Assembly: GCA_913061475.1 (NCBI GenBank)
Contig: CAJXUN010000004.1
Coordinates: forward strand, 1-64,000
Direction of reading: 5' to 3'
DNA from: an uncultured Colwellia sp.
GTDB taxonomy: Bacteria; Pseudomonadota; Gammaproteobacteria; Enterobacterales; Alteromonadaceae
DNA: 64,000 nt
Made by a program: the position numbers and the translations under genes. Below, piece by piece: positions 1-9,347 of this stretch (positions within the stretch are counted from its first letter, which is position 1; each line of letters begins with the position of its first letter). Below the pieces are notes generated by a model. It had not been told where the DNA came from. It saw only the letters and a list, made by a program, of their open reading frames with translations, and did no database searches.

Positions 1-223
1 CCTGAACATCGGGTGCTTGTCTAGAACTGTGCGGAAATATCGTTGATATTATTTAGTAATAAGAAAGGTAGTGACTTCCAAGGTGCCGCCGTTCACATAG
101 TCCTGAACATCGGGTGCTTGTCTAGAACTGTGCGGAAATATCGTTGATATTATTTAGTAATAAGAAAGGTAGTGACTTCCAAGGTGCCGCCGTTCACATA
201 GTCCTGAACACCGGGTGTTCAGG
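1..223. repeat. 101-bp tandem repeat, two full copies plus start of a third
   Basis: The stretch 1-101 is repeated at 102-202 with no difference I can see, and a third copy begins at 203 but diverges after about 20 bases. The third start forms a perfect inverted repeat at 203-223 (10-bp arms CCTGAACACC / GGTGTTCAGG around one base), whereas copies 1 and 2 carry a degraded version. Each unit also holds the small inverted repeat AATATC-GTT-GATATT. It has no coding content. The array may extend beyond the left edge. Confidence 0.85.
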
Positions 224-505
224 GCGGAAATATCATGCTAACCGTAGGCTTCCCGATACGAGCCGGGCCTGCACAATAGCTAATAATCAATATCCTTAGG
301 TAAAACTTATCGGCTCAGGGACATAGTTCACAAACGAACACCCCAGAAGTCAAAGCCATTATAGCTAAAAATGTCAGTTGATTTAAGTTTTTTATTACTT
401 GTAAGACCTGACTGCTTAATGCTTGAACAAATTGAAGTTTCTTTAAACGAAATGGCTTTAGTTGAAAAGTATGAGTTAAAAATTTCGCGCGCTGAGCGTA
501 TAAAA
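224..505. other. Non-coding edge region
   Basis: There is no convincing gene here. A short open frame of 56 codons (371-538, plus strand) runs into the 3' end of the next gene on the other strand. It lacks a ribosome-binding site and a recognisable domain, so it is not called. The segment may be the remnant of an accessory region tied to the tandem repeat on its left. Confidence 0.4.
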
Positions 506-1651
506 TTAGCGACAAGGATGATAATTATCATCTTGTGAGAATACCTTAGCTTCACTAATGGTCTGAGTAATGCTAAATATTTCTCCTTTCGCAAGTCCGG
601 CATTAAGCCAAGTTCGTCCAAGTCTCTCGTCAAAAGACATCAGAGTCGACATCGCATGGTATGCTTTGTTGTCAGTAACGTCCTGGTGATATTTATTGAG
701 TTTCTGCTGAATTTCTTTGTACAACTCTGCTTTGAAGTAATGCCGATAATTAAGTTGTTGCAGATAAAGCCCCATCATATAGGCTATTGAGGTTTGGCTG
801 TGTTGCTCTAGCTGACTGCCCATTTGTAAGCATGAATCAGCTACGTCAATATTTTCTAGTTGTAGTTCACAAAAGTTGATGAGAGTTGTGTAGTTTATTC
901 CTAATGATGTTGAAGTCATTTCGATGGCACTATTAAGCCTATTATTAAAACTTAGGCCACTGTTTTTTTGATAGCTTTGTTCAATAAAACTAATTTTTTC
1001 GAAATGGTAGTCATTAAAATAGGCTTTATTATTGCCAAGATGAATCGCCTCTAGGGCATCACTGATGCTGTTTTGCGAAAGATGAATACTGGCAATTAAA
1101 TACCATAAATAGGCATTGTCTTTATCGATATGGTGAGCTTGGTCATACAGTTCGTCATGACAATACTGCTGATTGAAGTTTTCAGAGCAAAGCGCAAGTT
1201 GGCGATCATACAAAAGCCTGTCGTTAGCTGACGTTGGCGAGCGCAGAAAAATATCATCTAGATTTTCGCTGTTTTTAGCTCGGCTATTTTGCATATATAG
1301 CGCAAGTTTATCATCGCTGCCAGCGCTTAATTCAAGCGCAGTTATATAGTCATCCTGCTTAATTTTACGTTCGGCGCTGTCATTGATATTGTTAAGGCAA
1401 TTATCAGCTAGCTCAATTAACTTAATGCTGGAAGCATTTGATGGCGCTATCAATTTTTCTGTCGAGCTTGCTATATTCTCAAAAGTTGCCGTTTGCTCAA
1501 TTGTTGAATTGGACTTAATAGGAATTTGTTTGGTTGATAATAGCGCTGACGCAGAAGGGAAAGCATTGTCTGAAGATGGACGGTTTAATAGCAATATATA
1601 AGCAGTGAAAACTAATGTGATAATGAGAAGAATAGCTTTAGATGGCATCAT
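506..1651 (-). CDS. Membrane-anchored protein of unknown function
   Basis: I do not recognise the family of this 381-residue protein. An N-terminal hydrophobic segment (about residues 5-22, after a lysine) looks like a signal anchor, so the rest should lie in the periplasm. The body is helical and polar. Around residues 180-215 it has a pattern resembling a TPR or Sel1-like helical hairpin (AYLWYLIASIHLSQNSISDA). Several cysteines are spread through the chain and could form disulfides. It starts 49 bases downstream of zapA on the same strand and may be co-transcribed with it. Two ATG codons stand together at the start, and the first was taken. Confidence 0.65.
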   Translation of the reverse strand: MMPSKAILLIITLVFTAYILLLNRPSSDNAFPSASALLSTKQIPIKSNSTIEQTATFENIASSTEKLIAPSNASSIKLIELADNCLNNINDSAERKIKQDDYITALELSAGSDDKLALYMQNSRAKNSENLDDIFLRSPTSANDRLLYDRQLALCSENFNQQYCHDELYDQAHHIDKDNAYLWYLIASIHLSQNSISDALEAIHLGNNKAYFNDYHFEKISFIEQSYQKNSGLSFNNRLNSAIEMTSTSLGINYTTLINFCELQLENIDVADSCLQMGSQLEQHSQTSIAYMMGLYLQQLNYRHYFKAELYKEIQQKLNKYHQDVTDNKAYHAMSTLMSFDERLGRTWLNAGLAKGEIFSITQTISEAKVFSQDDNYHPCR

Positions 1652-1699
1652 ACTCTAATCCTTTAGAGCTGGGTTTAGACAGGTTATTAAAATACTGTA

Positions 1700-2005
1700 T
1701 TAAGCAGTTTTACTTGGGTTTACCGCTAGCTCAATCGTTGATTGTAAAAGTTCTATTTTACTTTGCATTCTTTCGCGTTCTTGCGCTAGATCAGCACGCG
1801 CTTTAATTAAATCATTAGCAAGGTTTAACGACATCATCACCAGTGCTTGCTCCGGTGTTTTTGCTGAATGCTTTTTCTTCGCGTCATGCTCTAAACGTTT
1901 ATTTATTTCATCGGCGGCTTGCAATAAAGCAGACTCATGACCAGCAGGACAAGCGATTTTCAGTCGTTTGTTGGCAACATTGATTGTTACTGTGTGTTGG
2001 CTCAT
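1700..2005 (-). CDS. zapA: Cell division protein ZapA
   Basis: ZapA binds FtsZ and bundles protofilaments in the cytokinetic ring. The product is 101 residues, the normal size. The N-terminal part (VTINVANKRLKIACPAG) matches the family's beta-strand head, and the rest is a long helix rich in Glu, Arg and Gln that would form the coiled-coil dimer. The gene is divergent from ygfB-pepP-ubiH, as in Escherichia coli. The 6S RNA gene that follows zapA in many gammaproteobacteria is not found here, since only 48 bases separate zapA from the next gene. Confidence 0.93.
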   Translation of the reverse strand: MSQHTVTINVANKRLKIACPAGHESALLQAADEINKRLEHDAKKKHSAKTPEQALVMMSLNLANDLIKARADLAQERERMQSKIELLQSTIELAVNPSKTA

Positions 2006-2239
2006 TGCGTTGTTAGTCTCAAGACATTATTTTCGTATTTTCAGTAAGCAATTAAAATATACTGCCACTGGATTGTCATACTAAGAAAGCTAATGATAAC
2101 CAAAACTTAGTACCCCATAAAGGGGAACTATAACGGTGAGTCTTACACTATGCAAGTGATCTCTATGGTTTTTCTGGAATCAAGGCTATGCCAATGTTAA
2201 GCTAGCTAGCAATATACTCCTGATTGAATTTATATTTTT
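2006..2239. promoter_or_regulatory. Divergent promoter region zapA / ygfB
   Basis: This 234-bp gap separates two divergent operons and must hold both promoters. A small hairpin, CCCC-ATAAA-GGGG, lies at 2113-2125. No strong ribosome-binding site precedes ygfB. I could not recognise a 6S RNA here. Confidence 0.45.
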
Positions 2240-2809
2240 ATGGCTGATAGCACTACTTTAGATTTTCCCTCTGTACAAGCGATTTTAACCAGTGAAGGTG
2301 TTGAAGCACATGCCGCTGAAATTCATGGCGTGCTCACCGGTTTAATTTCAGCTGGTTTTGAATTTGAAAGTAACGATTACATCGCTATGGTTAACGACAT
2401 GCTTAATAATGCTGAAGGTTTACCTGTCAGCGTTAAAAGCTTAGTTAAAGACATGTATAGTGATATTTGGCAGAAAATTCTTGATGATTCTTACAGCTTC
2501 CAATTAATGCTGCCTGATGACGATGACTCTATTGTTGAGCGTGGTCATGCACTCGGTAAATGGGTGCAAGGTTTTAACTTAGGTTTTGGCTTACAACAAA
2601 CAAAAAATGCTGTTTTTTCGGAAGATGTTAAAGAAGTACTGACAGATTTCGGTGAAATTGCTAATTTGTCAGACGAAATGGAAGAAAATGAAGATACGGA
2701 ACAAGCGTATTTTGAAATTGCCGAATACGTTAGAATTTCTGCTTTACTGTGTTTTACCGAACTAGGTGCGCCGCCGGCACCACAAGATAAAGCCGAGACA
2801 CTACATTAG
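2240..2809 (+). CDS. ygfB: UPF0149 / YgfB family protein
   Basis: This 189-residue protein belongs to the YgfB (UPF0149, YecA-related) family, an acidic all-helical cytoplasmic protein. Family features visible are the N-terminal EIHGVLTGLISAG stretch, the central GHALGKWVQGFNLGFGL segment and the acidic C-terminal helix ending near ALLCFTELGAPP. It is the first gene of a ygfB-pepP-ubiH-ubiI series, the same order as in E. coli. YgfB has been linked in Pseudomonas to regulation of beta-lactam resistance, but its biochemical role here is unknown. There is no cysteine-rich C-terminal SEC-C motif, which sets it apart from YecA. Confidence 0.9.
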   Translation: MADSTTLDFPSVQAILTSEGVEAHAAEIHGVLTGLISAGFEFESNDYIAMVNDMLNNAEGLPVSVKSLVKDMYSDIWQKILDDSYSFQLMLPDDDDSIVERGHALGKWVQGFNLGFGLQQTKNAVFSEDVKEVLTDFGEIANLSDEMEENEDTEQAYFEIAEYVRISALLCFTELGAPPAPQDKAETLH

Positions 2810-2870
2810 CGCTTAACAATTAATCCTCTGTATTTAAATAATCTTAACCGTACGCAGTGAGCTGGTAACC

Positions 2871-4211
2871 ATGATCAAAAACACTTTATTACCTGTTGCT
2901 GAATTTTGTCAGCGTCGACGCGATTTTATTGCGCAGATGCCGGAAAATAGCATAGCGCTAATTTCTGCTGGTAAGGAAGTTACCCGCAGCAATGATACCG
3001 AATACCCTTTTTGCCAACATAAGCACTTTTATTATTTGACCGGTTTTAATGAGCCGGATGCCATGCTGGTGTTAATTAACACTGATAAATTAAACGCAGC
3101 GCAAAGTATTTTATTTTCCCGTGAAAAAGACGCATTGCAAGAAATTTGGCACGGACGACGTGTCGGGCAAGCAAAAGCGATAGATGATTACCAAGTTGAT
3201 GATTGCTTTAGCTTAGCGGAAATTGATCAACAACTGTTGCCGTTAATGTCTGGTAAAAGCGCAGTACTAATTTGCCAACCAGAGCTGGCTGAATTTCAGC
3301 AACAAGTTTTAGATTGGTTGAATAAAGTAAGAAAGGCCGCTCGTAGTGGCATTAAAGCGCCAAATTCATTAATAGACTGCAGTGATATACTCGATGAAAT
3401 GCGCTTGCATAAATCACCTGCAGAGCTCGATATTATGCGACAAGTTAATGTCATCAGTGGCGCGGCTCATCAACGTGCAATGCAAGCAACGAAAACCGGT
3501 AAATTTGAATATCAAATAGAAGCGGAGTTACTGCACGAGTTTGCCATACATGGTGCTCGCTATCCTGCATACGGTTCGATTGTTGCGGGCGGTGATAATG
3601 CCAACATTCTGCATTATACCGATAACGACGACACCTTAAATGATGGTGATTTATTACTGATTGATGCCGGTGGTGAGTTAGCGGGCTATGCTGCTGATAT
3701 TACCCGTACTTTTCCGGTTAATGGACAGTTTAGTGAGCCACAAGCGTTAATTTATCAATTGGTGCTTGATAGCCAAAATCTTGCTATTAACGCGATAAAA
3801 CCTCTGCAAACCTTCGCGCAATTGAATCACATTGTCTGTGATTTTCTCACCCAAGGTTTATATGACTTAGGTGTTCTACAAGGTGACATTACTGAGTTAT
3901 TGGCGAAAAAAGCTTGTAAGAAATATTTTATTCATGGCTTAGGTCATTGGCTCGGATTAGATGTGCATGATGTCGGTGATTATCATTCGAATCAGCAACG
4001 CGAACAACTAAGACCGTTTGCCGCTGGTATGGTGATGACCATTGAACCGGGGATTTACATTCCGCTGAGTGATCATAGCGTTGATGAAAAATGGCGCGGT
4101 ATTGGTGTGCGCATTGAAGACAATATCTTGGTAACAACCAATGGTTTTGAAAATCTAACGATTAATGCTGCTAAAAGCATTGCTGATATTGAGCAGATGA
4201 TGTCACAGTAG
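2871..4211 (+). CDS. pepP: Xaa-Pro aminopeptidase P
   Basis: PepP removes an N-terminal residue that precedes proline, using two manganese ions. The 446-residue chain has the usual N-terminal domain (about 1-175) and a C-terminal pita-bread catalytic domain. All five metal ligands can be placed: D265 and D276 (in IDAGGELAGYAADITRTFPV), H359 (HGLGHWLGLD), E392 (TIEPGIYI) and E416 (RIEDN). It follows ygfB by 61 bases and precedes ubiH, the standard gammaproteobacterial order. Confidence 0.96.
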   Translation: MIKNTLLPVAEFCQRRRDFIAQMPENSIALISAGKEVTRSNDTEYPFCQHKHFYYLTGFNEPDAMLVLINTDKLNAAQSILFSREKDALQEIWHGRRVGQAKAIDDYQVDDCFSLAEIDQQLLPLMSGKSAVLICQPELAEFQQQVLDWLNKVRKAARSGIKAPNSLIDCSDILDEMRLHKSPAELDIMRQVNVISGAAHQRAMQATKTGKFEYQIEAELLHEFAIHGARYPAYGSIVAGGDNANILHYTDNDDTLNDGDLLLIDAGGELAGYAADITRTFPVNGQFSEPQALIYQLVLDSQNLAINAIKPLQTFAQLNHIVCDFLTQGLYDLGVLQGDITELLAKKACKKYFIHGLGHWLGLDVHDVGDYHSNQQREQLRPFAAGMVMTIEPGIYIPLSDHSVDEKWRGIGVRIEDNILVTTNGFENLTINAAKSIADIEQMMSQ

Positions 4212-4276
4212 CTACTTTTTACTATAAATAAATCAGTTGATTAAAAACAAAGTGATCAGTCTGATAAAAGTATAAG

Positions 4277-4334
4277 CTTTAGCGTTAATTATGTCCGTTA
4301 TCAGTCACGCTAAAACGACAAAATAACGCTAAAG
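4277..4334. repeat. Inverted repeat upstream of ubiH
   Basis: Perfect 11-bp arms CTTTAGCGTTA (4277-4287) and TAACGCTAAAG (4324-4334) flank 36 bases in the pepP-ubiH gap. It could be an mRNA hairpin that sets the pepP/ubiH ratio. There is no T-tract, so it is not a classic terminator. Confidence 0.5.
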
Positions 4335-4358
4335 TAGTAGAGAAAATAAAGGCTAACG

Positions 4359-5609
4359 ATGAACTCAAGCTTAAACAAAGACAAGGCTACTAGTACTAAC
4401 CATTTTGATGTGGTTATTGCTGGTGGCGGTTTATCAGGCGCGCTGATGGCGCTGAGCCTATCTACTTTAGTGACTGGCCAGCAAATGCCACTAAAAATAG
4501 CGATTGTCGAAGCTAATCCAATATTAACCGACCCGTCACGCAGTTTTGATGATCGTGTTTTAGCCTTATCGCATGGCAGTGCCGCTTATTTGACTGACGT
4601 AGGAGCATGGCAATATTTATATCAACACGCCGAGCCCATTAACAACATTCATATTTCAGACCGTGGCCATTATGGCAAGGCAAGGTTATATGCAAAGCAA
4701 CAGCAAGTTGATGCCCTCGGCTATGTCGCTGAGATGTCGGTTATTGGTGCAGCTTTACTCAAAGCGTTAGCGACGAAAAATAATATTACTTGGTTTGCCC
4801 CTGACCGTATTGAAAATGTGCAATGGCAAAGTGAGCAAGTCAATGTGGAGCTAAGCTCAGGTGCCCAGTTAACGGCGGCACTATTATTGGGCTGCGATGG
4901 CGTGCAGTCACCCTGTCGTAAGTTTGCCAACATTGCGACCACCAGCCGTGATTATCAACAATCGGCATTAATTGCCAATGTTGCCACCGCCCATCACCAT
5001 AACAATATTGCCTATGAGCGCTTTACCGAAACGGGTCCCATTGCCATGTTGCCGTTGTCGCCAGCGCCAAATAGCAATAAGCAAAGTGCAGGGCGCTGTT
5101 CTTTGGTTTGGACCTTAACACCTGAATTAGCAGAAAAAATGTTGAATTTATCAGATGATGAATTTGCAGAGCAGCTAGCGCAATCTTTTGGTCATTGGCT
5201 TGGCAAGATAACCCATGTCGGTAAACGGGTGACTTATCCATTAACCTTAGTACAAGCAAGTGAGCAGGTATATCATCGTATGGCCTTAATTGGTAACGCC
5301 TCACACACCATACACCCGATTGCCGGACAAGGTTTTAACTTAGGGTTACGTGATGTCAGTGATATGACTCAAGTGATCAAAAATGCCTTAGCACAACAAC
5401 AAGATATCGGCGCCTTTGCGAATTTAATGCAATATGCCCAGGCGCGCCAGCAAGACCAACAACAGGTGATAAGTTTAACCGATTCGTTAGTCACCTTGTT
5501 TTCAAACCAATTACCGCCATTAGTGGCAGGGCGCAATATTGGCTTAAAAGTATTGAATTATGTCCCAATATTGAAAAATGCTTTGGTTAAGAAAACCATG
5601 GGCTATTAA
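4359..5609 (+). CDS. ubiH: 2-octaprenyl-6-methoxyphenol hydroxylase UbiH
   Basis: UbiH is an FAD monooxygenase that hydroxylates C1 of the ubiquinone ring precursor at the membrane-associated Ubi complex. The 416-residue protein shows the N-terminal dinucleotide-binding motif GGGLSGALMALSLS, the mid-chain GCDGVQSPCRK (DG motif) and the FAD ribose motif LIGNASHTIHPIAGQGFNLGLRD. The GN in place of the more common GD is typical of UbiH. It follows pepP and precedes ubiI, and an AAAGG ribosome-binding site precedes the ATG. Confidence 0.94.
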   Translation: MNSSLNKDKATSTNHFDVVIAGGGLSGALMALSLSTLVTGQQMPLKIAIVEANPILTDPSRSFDDRVLALSHGSAAYLTDVGAWQYLYQHAEPINNIHISDRGHYGKARLYAKQQQVDALGYVAEMSVIGAALLKALATKNNITWFAPDRIENVQWQSEQVNVELSSGAQLTAALLLGCDGVQSPCRKFANIATTSRDYQQSALIANVATAHHHNNIAYERFTETGPIAMLPLSPAPNSNKQSAGRCSLVWTLTPELAEKMLNLSDDEFAEQLAQSFGHWLGKITHVGKRVTYPLTLVQASEQVYHRMALIGNASHTIHPIAGQGFNLGLRDVSDMTQVIKNALAQQQDIGAFANLMQYAQARQQDQQQVISLTDSLVTLFSNQLPPLVAGRNIGLKVLNYVPILKNALVKKTMGY

Positions 5610-5752
5610 TTTAGTTATTAGCTTTAGTAAATAACTTTGGTCGTTAGTGGTATCGGTTTATAAAAATAAGCAACAAAGTAAGCGTTAGGTGCTAACGATG
5701 AGACGTAACCATAAACGTGTAACATAAATGTGAAACTTAAATTTGAAAAATA

Positions 5753-7057
5753 ATGCAAAAATTTGATCTGTTAATTGTTGGTGGCGGTATGGTGGGCTTA
5801 ACGCTAGCCCTTGCTATTCGACAAAAAAGTACGTTAAGTGTCGCTATTGTTGATAATACACCGGTCGATGAACTCAATGATGAGCCAGAAGTACGAGTCA
5901 GTGCTATTAATGCCGCTAGTGTGCAAATGTTTATCAACCTTGATGTTTGGCAAGATATTATTGCTCAGCGAGCACAGCCTTATCATGATATGCATATTTG
6001 GGATAAAGCCGGTTATGGTCAACTCGACTTTTCTTTAAAAGATGTCAGCCACTCAAACGTCGGGCATGGCCCTGAACAACTCGGTTTTATTGTCGAAAAC
6101 AAAGCCATTCGCAATGCCTTATGGCATAAAGCAGCACAAGACAGTGGTATTGAGTTTTTCACCGCCAATAAATTACAGCAATTAAATCTCAGTGATAACG
6201 AGGTATTTGCCACCTTTGAAGCAAATCAAGATACCGGCCATCAGCCGATGCCGCTGGTAGCCAAGTTAGTGGTAGGCGCTGACGGCGCAAACTCTTGGGT
6301 GCGTCAACAAATGAACGTGCCTTTAACGTTTCGAGATTATGATCACCATGCCATTGTTGCCACCGTTAAATGCCAACAAGGCCATCAAAATACCGCTTGG
6401 CAAGTATTTTTAGCCACTGGGCCGCTAGCGCTTTTACCTTTATACCAAGCTGACTTATGCTCAATTGTTTGGTCAACAAGCCCTGAAGAAGCTACACGAT
6501 TAACCGCGTTACCGGCCGAGGATTTCGCCAAAGAAATCACCGCGGCAAGTGATGGTAAATTGGGCGCGATATCTTTGGTTAGTGAACGTTTTACCTACCC
6601 GTTAACCATGCGTTTTGCACAAGAGTTTGTCAAAAGCCGCATGGTGCTGGTGGGCGATGCCGCACATACTATTCATCCGTTAGCGGGGCAGGGAGTAAAC
6701 TTAGGTTTACTTGATGCGGCTGCGTTAGCACAAACGATTATTGAGCAAGTTGAGCGTAAAAGTCATCAAGGGCAAATTAATGATAATGCCTGGTATAGTG
6801 ATAAGTCGCTTCAGCAGTTTGCCCGTTGGCGTAAAAGTGAGGCAGCAGAAATGATTGCCGCTATGGAAGCTATTAAACAAGTTTTTAGCCCACAGCAAAG
6901 TGCAATTAAACTGCTCCGCGGTATTGGCATGTCGATACTCAATAACGTCAAAGCCGCTAAATCTTTAATGATAAATCAAGCGTTAGGTTTTAAAGGCCAA
7001 TTACCTGAATTAGCCAAACCACGGTCACAACCCTTAGCCAACAAAAAAACGCTATAA
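5753..7057 (+). CDS. ubiI: FAD-dependent ubiquinone hydroxylase UbiI (VisC type)
   Basis: UbiI hydroxylates C5 of the octaprenylphenol ring in ubiquinone synthesis. The 434-residue protein has GGGMVGLTLALAIR near its start, VGADGANSWVRQQM in the middle and LVGDAAHTIHPLAGQGVNLGLLDAA near residue 300, the three signatures of the UbiH/UbiF/VisC family. The position directly after ubiH supports UbiI over the paralogue UbiF, as in E. coli. A lysine- and proline-rich tail ends the chain. The 143-bp gap from ubiH holds a small hairpin CGTTAG-GTG-CTAACG (5683-5697). Confidence 0.9.
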   Translation: MQKFDLLIVGGGMVGLTLALAIRQKSTLSVAIVDNTPVDELNDEPEVRVSAINAASVQMFINLDVWQDIIAQRAQPYHDMHIWDKAGYGQLDFSLKDVSHSNVGHGPEQLGFIVENKAIRNALWHKAAQDSGIEFFTANKLQQLNLSDNEVFATFEANQDTGHQPMPLVAKLVVGADGANSWVRQQMNVPLTFRDYDHHAIVATVKCQQGHQNTAWQVFLATGPLALLPLYQADLCSIVWSTSPEEATRLTALPAEDFAKEITAASDGKLGAISLVSERFTYPLTMRFAQEFVKSRMVLVGDAAHTIHPLAGQGVNLGLLDAAALAQTIIEQVERKSHQGQINDNAWYSDKSLQQFARWRKSEAAEMIAAMEAIKQVFSPQQSAIKLLRGIGMSILNNVKAAKSLMINQALGFKGQLPELAKPRSQPLANKKTL

Positions 7058-7446
7058 TCCTGCCATTGCCTTATTTTTGTTGACCATAGAGTCAAGAAAA
7101 CTAGTGTTTTTCTCAATCTGTTGATGACAAATTAACAGCTTGAGAAATTCATTGTTACGATTATTTCACTAACGATAAAATTTAAATTTGCTCGGGGCTG
7201 ACTTTTTGTAAACTCAAGGAATTATATTTTCAAATAACCGACTTTTGAAAATATAATTTGGAATAGTATGTTTAGTCGGTTTTAAATTTCAAAATCACTT
7301 TCTTATCTGTTGAATCAACAGCTACTCAGAGCTATAATCTTTGTCACTTTTTGTAAATCTACCGTCTTTATCCTAGGTTTAGTTATTGTGCTAATTTTAA
7401 GCGCTGAAAAACTTAGGTAAAACAACTAACGTGAGTGAAACGTACG
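7058..7446. other. Leader region of gcvT
   Basis: This 389-bp gap separates ubiI from gcvT. It is AT-rich and holds a perfect 15-bp inverted repeat at 7220-7258 (listed separately). I looked for the conserved cores of the tandem glycine riboswitch that precedes gcvT in Vibrio and did not see them. Control of the glycine cleavage genes here therefore probably rests on a protein such as GcvA/GcvR-like factors or Lrp, which is inference. Confidence 0.5.
7220..7258. repeat. Perfect 15-bp inverted repeat upstream of gcvT
   Basis: Arms AATTATATTTTCAAA (7220-7234) and TTTGAAAATATAATT (7244-7258) are exact reverse complements around a 9-base loop. It lies 163 bases after ubiI and about 190 before gcvT. 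It could be the ubiI transcript end, despite the lack of a pure T-tract, or an operator. Confidence 0.7.
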
Positions 7447-8535
7447 ATGACAAATAAAACAGTATTACACGCTAAGCATATAGAAGCTGGCGCTAAAATG
7501 GTTGATTTTTACGGTTGGGATATGCCGATCAACTATGGTTCTCAAATTGAAGAACATCATGCGGTACGCACAGACGCTGGTATGTTCGATGTTTCACACA
7601 TGACTATTGTTGATGTAAAAGGCGCAGATGCTCAAGCCTTTTTACGTCGTTTAGTGATCAACGACGTGGCGAAGTTAGACGTAGCGGGTAAAGCACTTTA
7701 CACCGGTATGTGTAACCTTGAAGGCGGCGTTATCGATGATTTAATCGTTTACTTCTTCACAGATACTGATTACCGCTTAGTGGTTAACTCAGCAACACGT
7801 GAAAAAGATCTAGCTTGGATAGCTGAACAATCAGCTGCTTTTGACGTTACCGTAACTGAACGTCCAGAATTTGCCATGATCGCCGTACAAGGCCCACAAG
7901 CAAAGGCTAAAGTAGCCACCTTATTAAACGAGCAGCAAACCGCTGCGGTTGACGGTATGAAGCCATTTTTCTCAGCACAAGCCGGCGATTTATTTATTGC
8001 CACTACAGGCTACACAGGTGAAAACGGTTACGAAATCGCTTTACCTGCCGAGCAAGCTGCTGATTTATGGCAACAACTATTAGACGCTGGCGTTAAACCT
8101 TGTGGTTTGGGCGCGCGTGATACCCTACGTTTAGAAGCAGGTATGAACCTTTATGGTTTAGACATGGACGAAAGCGTGTCGCCATTAGCTGCTAACATGG
8201 CGTGGACGATTAGCTGGGAACCAGAAGATCGTAACTTTAACGGCCGTGAAGCATTAGCCGCGCAACGTGCTGCTGGCGACCAACCTAAATTAGTTGGTTT
8301 AATACTGGAAGAAAAAGGCGTATTACGCAGCGGCCTCAAAGTGATCAGTGAAGACGGCGAAGGTATTATAACTTCGGGTACTTTCTCACCAACATTAGGT
8401 CACAGTATTGCTATGGCACGTGTGCCACGTAGTGTTAAATTAGGCAGTACAGTTGAAGTTGAAATGCGTAAAAAGCTAGTTAAAGTTCAAGTAATTAAGC
8501 CAAGCTTCGTCCGTAACGGCAAAAAAGTTTTTTAA
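7447..8535 (+). CDS. gcvT: Glycine cleavage system T protein (aminomethyltransferase)
   Basis: GcvT releases ammonia from the aminomethyl group carried by GcvH and passes the one-carbon unit to tetrahydrofolate. The 362-residue protein opens with [20 protein letters not shown] and contains the folate-site stretch [15 protein letters not shown] and [18 protein letters not shown], all typical. A GTG four codons upstream (7435) keeps the frame open, but the ATG at 7447 matches family N-termini better. It is followed by gcvH and gcvP. Confidence 0.95.
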   Translation: MTNKTVLHAKHIEAGAKMVDFYGWDMPINYGSQIEEHHAVRTDAGMFDVSHMTIVDVKGADAQAFLRRLVINDVAKLDVAGKALYTGMCNLEGGVIDDLIVYFFTDTDYRLVVNSATREKDLAWIAEQSAAFDVTVTERPEFAMIAVQGPQAKAKVATLLNEQQTAAVDGMKPFFSAQAGDLFIATTGYTGENGYEIALPAEQAADLWQQLLDAGVKPCGLGARDTLRLEAGMNLYGLDMDESVSPLAANMAWTISWEPEDRNFNGREALAAQRAAGDQPKLVGLILEEKGVLRSGLKVISEDGEGIITSGTFSPTLGHSIAMARVPRSVKLGSTVEVEMRKKLVKVQVIKPSFVRNGKKVF

Positions 8536-8704
8536 CTAAGTTTTTTAGCTAAGTTTTATCATCACAGGGTTTCATGTCTTGGTGATAAAATCAGCTTAGA
8601 AATGCAGAAAATTTAAGCTATAGTATGGAATGAATGGCGCAGGCCGCACGTCGTACTATAGTCATTTACATAAAATATTAAAAATAAAGACTAGGAACAA
8701 AACA

Positions 8705-9094
8705 ATGAGCAACATTCCTTCAGAACTAAGATATGCAACATCACACGAATGGGTACGCAACGAAGGTAACGGTATCGTTACTGTCGGTATCACTGAACAC
8801 GCACAAGACCTTTTAGGTGACATGGTATTTGTTGAATTACCTGATGTTGGCGACAACGTAAGCACTGGCGACGACGTTGCCGTAGCGGAATCAGTAAAAG
8901 CGGCATCAGATATCTACGCACCGGTAACAGGTGAAGTGGTTGAAGTGAATGAAGACCTTGAAGATTCACCAGAGCTAGTTAACTCTGACGCGTTTGGTGA
9001 CGGTTGGTTATTCAAATTAAAAATTGAAGACGAAGGCGAGTTACAAAGCTTGCTTGATGCTGAAGGTTATGCAAACTCGATCGACGAAGACTAA
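8705..9094 (+). CDS. gcvH: Glycine cleavage system H protein
   Basis: GcvH is the lipoyl carrier that shuttles the aminomethyl group between GcvP, GcvT and the L protein. It is 129 residues, the usual size. The lipoylated lysine is K65 in [21 protein letters not shown]. The frame is open further upstream (to 8630), but the ATG at 8705 gives the family start [17 protein letters not shown]. It lies 169 bases downstream of gcvT. Confidence 0.96.
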   Translation: MSNIPSELRYATSHEWVRNEGNGIVTVGITEHAQDLLGDMVFVELPDVGDNVSTGDDVAVAESVKAASDIYAPVTGEVVEVNEDLEDSPELVNSDAFGDGWLFKLKIEDEGELQSLLDAEGYANSIDED

Positions 9095-9275
9095 TTTAGC
9101 GTCGTCAATTAAGTTTAGTCTTGCATTGTCGATGTTGCTCACCTTGTCACTTACACCAGTAAGCTGCAACGGTTTGCAACTTGACAGCATTGCCTACATG
9201 GATGTAGGTACTGAGGTTAAGTTTGGAACGATTAACCTTTGCCTAAAACATAATTGTCATCGCTAAATAATATTT

Positions 9276-9313
9276 AAGCCTCGAAGATTCATCCGAATAC
9301 CGGGGCTTTCTTT
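9276..9313 (+). terminator. Terminator-like hairpin between gcvH and gcvP
   Basis: AAGCCTCG (9276-9283) pairs with CGGGGCTT (9301-9308), with one G-T wobble, and is followed by a TTTCTTTT tract. The 17-base loop can itself pair (ATTC/GAAT). It would end or attenuate gcvTH transcription ahead of gcvP, which begins 40 bases later. Confidence 0.6.
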
Positions 9314-9347
9314 TATATTACGTTTAAATACTAAGTGAAGCTGTTTT

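Noticed and set aside
371-538. Small plus-strand frame of 56 codons at the left edge
   Set aside because: It overlaps the 3' end of the gene on the other strand, has no clear ribosome-binding site and no family resemblance.
2006-2239. Possible 6S RNA next to zapA
   Set aside because: 6S RNA lies downstream of zapA in relatives, but this gap is upstream. The long central-bubble duplex is not visible.
7058-7446. Glycine riboswitch ahead of gcvT
   Set aside because: The expected core motifs of the tandem aptamers were not found on reading, although a model search would be decisive.
9024-9266. 80-codon frame overlapping gcvH end
   Set aside because: It reads mostly in another frame of gcvH and the terminator region, and shows no domain or ribosome-binding site.
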